DNA from: Lomentospora prolificans
Lineage: Eukaryota; Ascomycota; Sordariomycetes; Microascales; Microascaceae
Assembly (NCBI GenBank): GCA_029532625.1
Contig: JARFXM010000009.1
Coordinates: 4,588,001-4,652,000, forward strand
DNA: 64,000 nt
Direction of reading: 5' to 3'
Below, piece by piece: positions 1 to 11,125 of the stretch. Numbering within the stretch: the first letter of the stretch is position 1; every line of letters starts with the position of its first letter. The position numbers and the translations under genes are program-made. The notes below the pieces were generated by a model, which saw only the letters and a program-made list of their open reading frames with translations, did not search any database and was not told the origin of the DNA.

Positions 1-1384
1 TCATATCAATAGAGGCAACGTACAGGTACTTCCTTTCTGGTCGAGAAAGCCGTGGGTGTACATCAGCGCGCTACGAAAATGGTGGCTTCGAATCAGTAGA
101 TCGAACGGGAACCCGTTTCTAGCCATTTTCGAGCAATATTGCGAACTAATAAAAAGTTGGCGTGGTTAGTCAGGGTAATAAAGGCGGGCAGGCTACTAAT
201 AGGGCTCCTGATGCGAGTCATCGGGAGTGTGAGACATTCGTCTGTTGATATCTCGAATCGTTAGGCTGGATGTGCTCGAGGAGACAATGCACGCCAGATG
301 ATAAGACCTGTCAGCCCAAATACAACCCTGCAGGGTCAAGCGGATGGACGAGCCAGCCATGGAACAGTTCAATCAGCGAACAAAGGCTTCCAGGCTTTCT
401 TGGCCAGCCAGCCTTAAATCGTCGAAGGACAACATCCATTGGAAGGAACAAAGGTGGCAGCTCCTCGATGCCAGAAATAGAGTTGGCCCAATTTCCGCCG
501 CCAGGCACAGCCCCCAAGCTCACCCCAAAAGGGGAATCGTGTCTTCAGCCCGGCCTAATAGTACTTTGCGGATGCTGCACCTGTTAAGCAACTCTTTAAT
601 ATTACCAGCTGCTCCGTTAAAACTTCGTAATGAGCTCTCGTAAAGTCCCTACCAGCAGGCTGAGAGTGGTCGTTGGAGTTGCAGTCGCACCTGTGGCTGG
701 CAACTTGCGAGAGCGGTGCTTGAGGAGGAAGCTTTGGACAGTTGGGGTGCTCTTTTTTCCCACCTTCTTTTTCCTTTGGTTATTTTCACGAAAGGACGAC
801 ATGGATCGGTCAGCGCGTGGGAGCGAACAGGATTCTTGGTCGCACTCTCTATCAATTGAGTTCGGCATTGAAACAGAGTGCATTGGGCTTCAGGACAAGG
901 ATACGGGCCTTGAGCCAGCTGCCCACCCCACAAGAACACTGCTGGCCAAAAGACGGGTTGAGGGGCCTCTGGTCTGTGCTGGCATGGAGAGTGCCTGCCC
1001 TTATCTTGGGCTAGTAAATTCACATTCAGGGGAGTAATCCCTTCACGCCTACCCTACCAAGGTCACACGGCACCATCAATCGATGGGATTCGCGGGCGAT
1101 AATGGCTCCTTCACAGCTGGCTCAATGCTGCCTGGGCCTAGTGCTCCATATTGCTCCCGAGTACATCACTAATAAAAAGTGCCCTGTTCTACCTGGTCCC
1201 CTGTCTCTAGTTTCTCCGAATTGAATCTCCCCGTCTGACTGATCCCGTCCCACCCGTCGTGACGCTCCAAGAATAACTCTTCACTTTCCATGACCTTTCC
1301 ATCCAAAAACCGCGCGTGACGGAGCATCGAATCGCAGAGGACTCAGTGCAAATCCCGTCTCGCTCGAAGAAGCCCAGGTCAAGG
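1..1384. other. Left-edge spacer and likely 5' region of the glutamine-repeat gene
   Basis: Only short, mutually overlapping reading frames (under 140 codons) occur on both strands, and none resembles a known protein. The 13-mer ACTAATAAAAAGT occurs twice, at about 145-157 and 1168-1180. The part just before 1385 is presumably promoter and 5' UTR of the gene that follows; a GTG-initiated extension is open from 1316, but the first in-frame ATG is at 1385. Confidence 0.5.
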
Positions 1385-4300
1385 ATGCCTTTTGGTCGTT
1401 TAGGACGGCACGGCAATCGGTCGCAGCACGCTCTTCCCATTCTGGAGTCGGCCAGCGGAGGAGTGACGAGCGACCAGGAAGTAAGCAACGAGTTTGGTGC
1501 TGGTGCTGGTTCTTCTGGGAGTGCGGGCTCAGTTGCTCCTGGAAATTCTGGTGCTGGCGCGCCTCAAGCTGCGTCTGCCACCGCGTCTGCTCCTTCAAGC
1601 TCAGGCGGCGCTGCGTCTGCCAATCCCCCTCACCCAGCCTCGCCAAGTGGCTTCAGTTCGAATGATTCTTTGGACAGCCGGCCGTCTCAGCAACAGCAAC
1701 AGCAACAGCAACAACAGCAGCATCAACGCCAGCAATCGCAGCATACCTCATCGCCATCATCGCAACTGCCGCCCCAGCATCAGCACCTAGTCCAAAATCC
1801 TCACCAGCTGCAGCACCAACTCCCACTCCAGCACCAGGACGAGCATGACCAGCACCCGCCGCCGCCTCCGCCTCACCATTTCAAGCCTACCAATAGAATT
1901 ACCAAATCCCCTCCGGCTCCGCCTCTGCACAATCAAAGTGCGGCTGGTGGTCAAAGTGTCCCCCTTGATCCACGCTTGAGTGGCCATGACTTGTCTGCTC
2001 CCGTTACACATCCTCACCATTACCCTCCACCGTTACAACATCCTTCTGCATTTTCTGATTCTGTAGAAGATCTCCAGCAGCAGATTGTTTCGCCGACTGT
2101 AGCTCAAAGCCAAGCCCAGGCTCACGCTCTCAGTCTCGGTCGGCACCATTCCAAGCACTCCCATCATCACCCCGCCCTACCCCACCTCTCACAACAGCAG
2201 CAACCTCCCCCGCCGCAGCCCGAGCAGAAGCGCTCCGCTCGGAAGATTATCAGGGGTATCTTTACTAGTTCTTCGAGCAAGGAAAATCAGCAGCAGCAGC
2301 AGCAGCAGCAGCAGCCGCCGGCTGTCCAGTCGAGTTACGATAACACCTCAGGCCTTGCCCGCCGCCCATCCAAGCGGATTAGCAACGCGCCAAATTTCCG
2401 CTACTCTTTGACCCAGCAAGTATCGCAGCTTTCCGTCGACCAAGACCCAAATCAGCCCGCCGATTGGCAGCATCAGCAGCAGCATCAGCAGCACCAGCAA
2501 CATCATTCGCCGCATCCTCTACAGGGCCAAGCCCCCTCCCCCCTTGCTGGCGTAGGGGAACTCGACGAGGAGTCTATTGCTTGTGGCCCTGACGTTTCAC
2601 CTCAGTTGAAGACTCTACCAAATTCCCTCAGCACTACTATTCGGCAGGTTCATCCCGATCTTGAAGCCCCCTCACCCTACCCTAGTGAGGAAATACAGTT
2701 GCAGCAACACCAGCAGCAACAACTAGAGAATCAGCATCGCGAGCATCCCCACCTTCATCACCCGGTGCCATCCCACCAACACGCCAATATTCCGCAGTTC
2801 CAGCTGCAGCAGGATCCTACGCAGCAGCACGTCCAGGGCAATATCGACCCGCATCAGCAGCAGCAACCGCCACAGCAATTCTCTTATCCTAACTCTGCAC
2901 AGGGCCAACAGTATCAATCCGGCTTATCCCAGTTACACACTGGTCACCTTCCACCAAACCCCCTTCACCACAATCCCGAAACTAGTTCTCAAGTATCACG
3001 AGAGTCTCCTGTTATTGAAACTGTTGCGACTCAGCATTTTCAGTCGTCTCAAATCTCGCCTGCTGCCACGTTTACTTCCCAGTCCGGCCAAGAGGGCCAC
3101 CTTCCACCACTTCCCGTCGAAGCTCAGCAAGACGGTGCTCACGACCTGGCTATGCAACCGGCGCCAACTGGAGTCCAACCACAAAGACAATCTCAAGAAG
3201 GACTGAGGCCACAGGAAGGGCAGGTACCTGCTCCTCCACCAAATTACAGACATAGTCAGGCAATGCCGCCCCAACAGCCCGGAGCACAGCAAAGCCAGGC
3301 ATTCAGGGGTGCGACCGGGCAAGACAGAATGGCTTACGATGGATCAACCGCCGACCAGGGCCGCAATAGCCCTCAACCGGAACAAGACCCCGAGAAGGCT
3401 TTTAGGGAGCTCTGTAAGTCGACTTTCTTCTATCTTGCCTATTATTTTGATGGTCCCACGGCGGCGATGCCTCTATATCTCCATCTATCCCGCATTGCCA
3501 CTCCTCTTGGCTGACAAATCTCTCTGTAGTGGTCAAGTACAAGAACGTCAAGCGGCTATATTTTGATAACAAGGCGCAAATAGAGCAGATGACGGGTCAA
3601 ATCGAGCATTTACAGAATGCCGTTGCCAACCAGAGGATATCACAATCCCGCACTGCACTTGACGATAGCGAGTACGCGACCAGATTCAACAGGCTCAATG
3701 GTGCGATTAACAATCTTTCGTTCAACATTCGAAAAGACTGGCGTATGGTACCTCGATGGCTCGACCGCTACGTCCGCCAGGATGCCATCCCGACCGGCAA
3801 ACAGGAAATGACGGCGGTGGGTCGAGCGGTCATTACACGCTGGATTGTAGAGGAAGTGTTCAACCGGTGTTTTCACCCTGGACTCGATCCTACGCTTAGT
3901 CGACAGCTTAAAGAGATCGAGCTCAACATTAGGCGTAACTCCTACACGTTGAACAGCCAGGAGGAATTCGATGCCCTGACGGCCAAGGTTATCAGCTGGC
4001 GAATGGCGACCCTAGAGGGACTTTCCAGAGAGCTTAGCTCGCCAGAAAGCGCCGACCATCGTGCCGAGTTCACACGCAAGGTCACCGCCAATCTATTGGC
4101 GACCCTCATGCAGTATCTCAAGGATCCCCCACCCCCAGGGGTCGATGGAAGTGCTTCTATGATCATGGAGCTAGCCGTGGGGATTGCCGCAAATCTGCCG
4201 TTGGAAAGCCGCGATGTGGTGATCCGATACCCCCTGCCCGGTGATCTAGTAGAGCATACCTTTATGGAGGTTGAGAAACAGGGCCTTCCTGCACTCGATG

Positions 4301-4559
4301 GACAAGATTCAGGAGACAATGACGAGGATGGCGATAGCGGCGACGGCAAGGAAACAGCCCCGAAAGATCGTCATGCGGATAGAAGTCGCACAGGTAAGCA
4401 TCACCCCTATCCCCCAGTGTTAGGCCGTGGGACAAGCGGCTAACTCCGAGGCTAGGATCTGCTAAGGACCCAACTCGGGTCAGGCTTGCGGGGTTTATCG
4501 CATTAGAGGTGAGGGGCAGACAGGTGCTCATGAAGGCCCCCGTTTGGACTCTTGGATAG
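1385..4559 (+). CDS. Glutamine-repeat protein with conserved C-terminal domain
   Basis: Three exons: 1385-3413, 3530-4393 and 4456-4559 (998 aa). The start is the first in-frame ATG. Phases match across both introns; the second intron is 62 nt with a CTAAC branch site at about 4440. Residues 1 to about 670 are low complexity, rich in Gln, His, Pro and Ser, with uninterrupted polyQ runs. From about residue 670 the protein becomes ordered: a Lys/Arg-rich, coiled-coil-like start, then a helical domain with an RKDWRMVPRWLDRY stretch, ending in a basic and hydrophobic tail (RVRLAGFIALEVRGR then KAPVWTLG). I recognise this as the fungal glutamine-repeat protein type (Neurospora GRP-like); its molecular role is not known to me. 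The final exon is inferred from the splice signals and the conserved-looking tail. The frame also stays open for some codons past the TAG, which I do not take as coding. Confidence 0.82.
1688..1720 (+). repeat. CAG/CAA tract coding for polyglutamine
   Basis: An uninterrupted run of mixed CAG and CAA codons (11 Gln) inside the first exon of the glutamine-repeat gene. Mixed codons make the tract less prone to slippage than pure CAG. Confidence 0.9.
2288..2314 (+). repeat. Pure (CAG)9 microsatellite in coding sequence
   Basis: Nine perfect CAG codons in the glutamine-repeat gene. Being pure, this tract is the one most likely to vary in length between strains. Looser CAG/CAT runs follow at about 2467-2504. 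Confidence 0.9.
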
Positions 4560-5373
4560 GCGGGCGTGGACTTCGCGGAACCCCTCGTATCTGCTCCTGA
4601 AGTGCTCACGAAACTGGACAATCTTTCGAGGAGAGATCAAGGGCGTTACTTGTGGCCCGCTTGTAGGCACCAGATGATATTTCTATATTTTACGAAATGC
4701 AAAACAAGGACGAACGCCAGGGACACAGTAGCTCCATCGTGGCTATTGTTCTATGAATATTTGTTTATACTAGGGTGGAGAACTGGTGTTTTGTGGCATT
4801 GCAGGATGCTAGGCTGGTATCTTCTCGTTCAACTTCTTCCGCCCAAATGTCGAGTCTCAAGTCTGCGTCTATAATTAGATAAATTTGAGGGGCCGGCAGT
4901 GTGAGACTCCTTTCATCTTTGCTTTCAGCTTGGGTTGGGATGATGGGGGTAACGAGTGTGGGGTATAGGTGTCTTTGTATTTGGGATAGATCTTCGTGGA
5001 AAATCCGGTGCGATCAATCAGATAGGGATTGGGATGACCCGTGTCCTTGTGAGGATGGGCGAAGCTAGGACATACATAGAGTGTGGCGAATAATGACTTG
5101 ATTCTTGAACTCTAGAACTCCGAACATGATGCCAACGCGAGAGGTTCACACAGTATCAGCAGTGTACACAGACGGTATAATATTCGATGTATTACTCCGT
5201 GTACCGTGCCCCGCCAAGCGCAAGACATCCCACCAAGATTCCCCACCCAAGGCTGCGAGGCACAAGGCTGAAAAAAGCTCTCACACCTTCCAAACGAGCG
5301 GACGAGACCATCCAGTGTCGAATTTCGGGCACTTAAGCGGAGAAGTCGCTAGATATCCCTTTCGATCTCTCCA
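4560..5373. other. Spacer between the glutamine-repeat gene and EFM4
   Basis: This holds the 3' UTR of the upstream gene and the promoter of the downstream one, both on the + strand. No convincing ORF or RNA gene is seen. Confidence 0.5.
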
Positions 5374-6272
5374 ATGGCTGACTCCCAAGCCTCCCTCCCC
5401 GCTCACCTCGAGCCTTCCAAGCTCGGTACCAAAGAATAGTCAGTAACCCTCTCTCCTTCCCTCCCGTCCTGTCCTCTTGTCGCCCATCCCCTCGGGCCTC
5501 CCAACCCCTCCCCCCACAAACCCAAAAGGAGAATCTAACCGTTCGCCTCCATTCCAGCTGGGACGCCCTCTACTCTACCGAACTCTCCAACCACGCTTCC
5601 AACCCCTCCGACACCGGCACAGTCTGGTTCGATGATTCCAACGCCGAAGAAAAGCTCCTCGAGTTCCTCCCCACCATCTCCCCGCCTCTCTCGCGCCAAA
5701 CAACCTCATTCCTAGACCTCGGCTGCGGCAACGGAAGCCTCCTCTTCGCCCTCCGCAGGCAAGGTTGGGCCGGCCCCGCCCTGGGCGTAGATTACAGCCC
5801 CAACAGCGTCGCTCTCGCACGGCGCATAGAGGATGCCCGCCGCGTAGGTGAAGAAGTAGTGGAAGAAGAGGAAGACAAGTCCCCAGAGGCGTCGCGGGAG
5901 CCCGTACGCTTCGAGACGTGGGATCTCCTCCGCGGGGAGCCGGGTACGGTGCTCGCGGGCGAGCAGGCGGACGGCTGGGACGTCGTGCTGGATAAGGGGA
6001 CGTTTGACGCCATTTGCCTCTCTGAGGAGTCGGACGAGCGTGGGAGGAGGATCTGCGAGGGGTACAAGGAGAGGGTGCCGGGGTTGGTGAAGCGCGGTGG
6101 AGGGCTTTTTATCGTCACGAGCTGTAACTGGACGGAGGAGGAGCTGAGGGCCTGGTTCGTGGATGGGACGGGTGGCCAGTTGGAGGAGTGCGGGAGGGTT
6201 GAGTATAGGGCCTTTACTTTTGGAGGTGCCAAGGGGCAGACCATCAGCACGTTGTGCTTTAGAAGGAGATGA
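5374..6272 (+). CDS. EFM4: eEF1A lysine methyltransferase EFM4
   Basis: Two exons, 5374-5438 and 5558-6272 (259 aa). Splicing joins KEY to WDALY, the family's N-terminal signature. A class I seven-beta-strand SAM-dependent methyltransferase: SAM motif I LDLGCGNG at residues 74-81, the acidic motif II in GVDYSP at about 98-103, and DKGTFDAI at 167-174, typical of the EFM4/METTL10 family. Known members methylate one lysine of translation elongation factor eEF1A (Lys316 in yeast) in the cytosol. The donor is GTCAGT rather than GTAAGT, so splicing may be suboptimal. An acidic linker, VEEEED, sits near residue 123. The gene is convergent with the PP2A-A gene. Confidence 0.9.
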
Positions 6273-6858
6273 TGGGATGGGAATAGCGCTTAAAGAGATT
6301 GAATAAAGGTAAAATGAAGAAATAAACCTGATTACAAGCTTCACCGGCGCCACATATGGGGACAATGCGATGTGCGGGATCTTGGGTCAAGAGCCTCTAT
6401 TCGCATTATATGAGCCCTGCCTAAATAGAGGATACCTCGCCACCGATCCTGACATAGTAGCACTTCGCCCACAGTCTCCTTTACTTGGTTCAATCATCCA
6501 TTGTATTTTCTCGCTTGTTATTCCGTCTCATGAGTTTCCCTATAGTCCTGACAGGGCCCTGGAGCTGCCTCGTGCTTTTTGGGCCTCGCGCGCACCTTAT
6601 GCAAATCAACTCGAGAAAGGATGACCTAGCCTATCAAAAGGATAACAACATAAAAGTCGCATTTCAATGGTTAACACCACGTCAGTGTTCTAGCAAGATA
6701 CTGGGATAAGGGAACGGCGGTGGGTAAGAGGAGGATCTGAGAGATTCGGCGGCGCTAGAGGGGAGTCCCACGTCCAAGGAGCTAGGAGAGATGTCGGGAA
6801 CAAATAAAGAAGACAATAATATGATTTTGGGTTTTGCTTCATTAACATGTCTCATCAT
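6273..6858. other. Convergent spacer, EFM4 to PP2A-A 3' ends
   Basis: This contains both 3' UTRs. An AATAAA at 6302-6307 sits 30 nt after the EFM4 stop. Small ORFs here do not look like genes. Confidence 0.5.
6302..6307 (+). terminator. Possible EFM4 polyadenylation signal AATAAA
   Basis: A canonical hexamer 30 nt after the EFM4 stop codon, with A-rich sequence following. Fungal poly(A) signals are degenerate, so this is only suggestive. Confidence 0.35.
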
Positions 6859-9456
6859 CTATGGCGACGTATTCATCGGTTCTCCATCTCCCTGATCCGT
6901 CGCACGTTGAGCTGCCGTGACTGCAAAATAGCAGACGTCTACATCATTGTCCTTTTGAAGCTTTTCGAGGTTGGGTAGGATGCGTTGTTGGATCAGCTCT
7001 GCACCGCGAGGAGAGGGTTGAAAGCTTGTTCCGGCCTTCTCAAGGCTGTAAATGGTGCCTTGGTCGGGTAGGCGACGAAGGATGTCGATGATGGAGCCAT
7101 ACGTCTTAGCGACGTTGAAGCGGATGTTAGGGATATCGTCCTCGGCCAGCTTGTCAAGCATAGGAATAATTGACTTGGAAATGACGTCCATGCTCACAAC
7201 TGTCGAGAGGGTCTGTAATTATAGGTGAGCAAAGGAGCTGGCTTTAGAGGCAGACGCGTGCATAGGTCCGGGGTGGGCGTCGAGAATCTCGACGTGCATC
7301 GATTGAGTTATACTTACGGATATCGCAAAGCAAGTTGTCATACGATAGAGGTAATTGGGATGGTTACCCATCGCCATCACCTTGGGAATAATAGCCTCGT
7401 TAGCCCAGTCAACGCCAAAGACTTCAGTAAGCTTCCTTAGGTTGACAGTTGCAGCATGGCGAATGGAGAAGACGGTGTCGCCCAACCAGCTCATGCAGAG
7501 GTTGCTTAGCTTCTCATTGAAGAAGTCAACACCCAGCTGGCTCGCCAACAACGGAATATATTCGATGATGGCGAGCCTGACTCTCCATTGTTTATCTTCG
7601 GCTAATTGGACAATTGCAGGGAAGAGGGACTGAGACAAGAGATCAATGCCGATCACTAAGGACAAAACAGATTAGCGGACGATACGGTGAGAGAGCTGGG
7701 GTCGGTAAAGGTTCTCATACCTCGGTTGACTAGCTCAAGCTTAGAAATGATATGGAGCCTGACGTCGGGGAACTCGTCCTTGAGCATTGAGAGGAACATA
7801 GGTAAAAGGTGCTCAATAGTCCTAGTAGCAGCTGTTAGCATTGTGTAAGGCGGCGACAACCCGAACCGTGAACTTACGCCTCCTTGCCAAGGATCGGAGC
7901 CAGACCGCTAATCTGGGTTCCAAGAGCAGCTCTGACATGCTGGGAGGTATCGTTGACAAGACCCTCAATGCTTCCCATAATAGTATCGAGGAGAACCGAG
8001 CGGTCGACCAAGGCGCAAAAACCAGGTATCTGGCCGGCAATGGCCGTCCGCACTTCAGCCTCGTTGTCCTTGAGCAGTTTTACAAAAGCAGGGACGAGGT
8101 CCCTAGCGACCACCTCCTCATCTACAGCCTTTGCGATCTATTTTTTTAACATGTTAGCAAGGGTAACGAACAACGCAAGAGATCCGCGATAAATGGCATA
8201 TGGAATAGCCGCAGAAAGCGCGAGCGTACCTTCTCGAACCTGTCCGCAACCATATACCGCACACGCCACGCCTTGTCTTCTATCAAGTTGCGTAGAGATG
8301 TGAGCAGTACGCCGTGGCTGGCTTGTTGCTCCTTGGGAACGACTTCAGCGATAGAAATCAGGACTTCAACAGTCAATAGCCGGACGCTGTCTTGCTCGTC
8401 TTGGGCAAGGTGTTGGAACAGGGGTATCATTTCTTCGACAACGACAGCAGCGGGCATCTCCTTTACAAATTTCGCGAGGTTCGTCGCAGCTTGCCGGCGT
8501 ACCATGGGGGTCTCATCGTGGACTAGGTGGCCGAACTGTTGGCGAAGCTGTTCTTGGACGGGCGGCGAGACTTTCTTATAAGGGGCAGCGTAAAGACCGC
8601 ATCCTGACACCTTTGAGGTGAACCAGTCGGCTTTCGACAGTCGAATAGTGAGGGGGATGAAATACTCCTCGATCTGCTCGGAGGAGAGATCACTGCAAAT
8701 CTTGTTGAGAGACTCGACGGCCTAGTGGTTATACAATATGAGCTACGAACCGTGGCGGGAAATCCCCAGACCAACAAGACCAACGACAGCATGGGCGTTA
8801 GGAGAGGACCGGGGAGAGGGGGCAAGGCAGAGAATGAATCCTACCTTGTCTCGCACAACGGGCTCCTCGATAGAAGCAAGATTTTCTAAAGGGGACAAGA
8901 GGACATGGCCAAACTCAGGTCCTCCGACGTATTCAACGAAGCCACCAAGCTCCTCGCTTAGGGCAACAAGGACTTCATCCTCGTCGTCGACGGATTCTAG
9001 GGCGGAGGGAAAAAAAAATTAAAAGTCAGAGTGCGAAAATTCCGGACTTGGAGTCGAGGATGCAAATTGCGTGCTGCAGGGGGCAGTATTGATAAGGACA
9101 ATCGCGACTAACCGTCAAGAAAGGGAATGAGCTCCTCGCGAGTACGATCGGGCCCGAGGGCGAGGGCAATGGTGGAGAGGCGGTGGATGGCGTTAAGGCG
9201 AAGCAAGACATCATCGTGCTGGGAAGCAAGCGTTAGCCAAGTGTCTCGTGGTGCGCAAATCTCACGTCTCGATGGACCGAGGGGCGGCCTCGCGGGACGC
9301 AAAGTGATATGACGTGGGTAAGAGAGGAGACGAGGCCAAGGAGGCAGGCTTCCTTGTGAGGAGGCGAGAATTGCAATTGGCGAGCAGTACCTTCAACTCG
9401 TCCATCAACACCGCGATGGGGTAAAGCTCGTCGTTGGGATTCTGCGCGTCCGCCAT
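6859..9456 (-). CDS. paa1/TPD3: Protein phosphatase 2A scaffold subunit A (PR65)
   Basis: Eight exons on the minus strand: 9456-9391, 9218-9113, 8996-8845, 8721-8230, 8137-7878, 7821-7721, 7655-7318 and 7212-6859; all phases agree and give 622 aa. The protein is a run of about 15 HEAT repeats, visible as recurring segments such as [47 protein letters not shown] and [16 protein letters not shown]. This subunit is the rigid scaffold that holds the PP2A catalytic subunit and one of the exchangeable B subunits, acting in cell cycle, morphogenesis and TOR-linked signalling. The length is close to other fungal members; the human protein is about 589 aa, and the extra length is mostly at the C-terminus. 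The start codon lies in a well-conserved N-terminus ([13 protein letters not shown]). Confidence 0.95.
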
Positions 9457-11125
9457 GGCGAGCTCGGCTTGTAGATGCGCGTCTAACGGTCGAGTTCGAG
9501 GGGACTATGGTGGGGAGGTTGCAGGTGTATGGGCAGGTAGGAGGTGGGAGGTGGGAAGGCGTGGTGGGTTAGACGTCTATCGCGTGCCGACAGTTGCTCA
9601 GGACAGGCTAGTTGGGCTAAACCCTTTGGTGTTTGAGTGGGGTCGCGCGGCAAACAGGACTGGAGAGATGACTATACAGGATGCAGCCAAACTGAGCCGA
9701 CCATTCCAGGAAGCGAGGGAGAGGGGATTTGACGGGTGCTGGTGGACGGGATTTGCGAGAAAAGATTGCGAAGATGCAGCCGTTCAGGATGGCTCTGGCT
9801 TGGATGAAAGGGGAATGTGGGAGACGGCGCCAGGTGCGAAGAGATTGATTTGATTAAACTACGATGCAGGGCCTGGCTTGGGAGTTCCTTCCTGTGCTTG
9901 TGCTGGCTGTGCTGGCTGGGGATCGATTCGCTGATACGGTCGGCGTTCTAAGTGAGGCCAGCCAGCTAGTCGTTGTTGTTGTGACCTGCGGCCTGATAAC
10001 CCTGTACAGAGGGGCCGGTGCTTTGTGGTAGGGCCACGCTGCAAACCACCACGACTCTGCTGCGGCTGCCCAAGTCCCTTGCTAGCTAATTGACCGGCTC
10101 CACAACATCTGAGCAAGAGCCCTATTTTGGGGGTACAAATGCGACCGAGCTCGCCCTTAAGGACCTCCGCCAACGTCAGTGACAGGAAGTCGAATGCAAT
10201 GCTGGCTACTGGTTTTGAGCAGTATTGCTGGCACCTAACACTGTCAGTCATATCACTGGAAGTCGAGCCTCATCATCATCATCATCATCGTCACTAGCAG
10301 CGCTCTAATGTCCCTCCGGGCGCGGTCAGCCGCGAATAGTACCGACGGTCGGACGAAACGTACTCCCGACCTCAGCACACACGGGACTTTCATCTGCGTT
10401 CCAGTACGTCGGTTTCATTGCGGCTGCTTCCTATGTTAGCTCCCTGGTGATTTCGATTGGGCGCAAGCCATCGAGGTTATAGCCGTCGACTCGCGATGTC
10501 TATCTCTCTTTGAAGACTCTCAAGCCCAACTAGGGCCAATCAACGATAACCAGTACAATAATACCGAGTCTGATTGAGAGGACAACCTGAATGATCTGTG
10601 AATCTCTAGTCAGAGCTCCCCGAGATAGTTTAGTGACTGAGCCGAGAGCAGGGACAAAGATACATCATTTGACTAGTGCGCCCTGCGACAAGACGAAGTC
10701 CCTTTGTTACCAAGCAAGCCTCATGCTAGCCGTGCAACGAAAGCCTACGAAACGGCGTCGGGCATGGAGTTCATCTTGCCAATGTGCGGTTTCTCGTTCA
10801 AATTAGCGCATCATGACCATGACATGGACGTGATGGGCCAACGGTTCTGCCAGCCGGCAGGGGTTTCTGGTTTCACCTTGGCGCTCCGTCGCCATGACCC
10901 AGCCCCACTCATATGTCCCAGTCCCATGCCCACGCCGTGGATGCTGCTCTAATGTCCGATAATAATACGAGTGTTAATTGAGGACATTAATTTGTGACTC
11001 GAAAGTTGACTCAGCGTCTGTCAAAAGAGAGACGAAGCACCCCGCCAACGCTTTCACAACAGCGCCCCATTGCTCCCAATAACCTTTGGCAAATCTTGGC
11101 TAGCAAAGACCAGTAATTCCAGAAA
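9457..11125. other. Divergent spacer between PP2A-A and PheRS beta
   Basis: About 1.7 kb holding the two divergent promoters. A (CAT)6 microsatellite lies at 10271-10288. ORFs such as 9434-9853 (+) run antisense out of the PP2A-A start region and have no gene-like features. No RNA gene is recognised. Confidence 0.5.
10271..10288 (+). repeat. (CAT)6 microsatellite
   Basis: Six perfect CAT units in the divergent promoter region, outside any coding sequence. Confidence 0.85.

Noticed and set aside
4560..4874. In-frame continuation after the TAG of the glutamine-repeat gene
   Set aside because: The frame stays open, but after some 20-30 codons the composition becomes that of noncoding DNA, and the family-like tail ends at the TAG. 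It lacks the codon bias seen after RPS3.
9434..9853. 139-codon plus-strand ORF over the PP2A-A start
   Set aside because: It overlaps the PP2A-A first exon antisense and consists of Gly/Arg/Trp-rich noncoding-type sequence.
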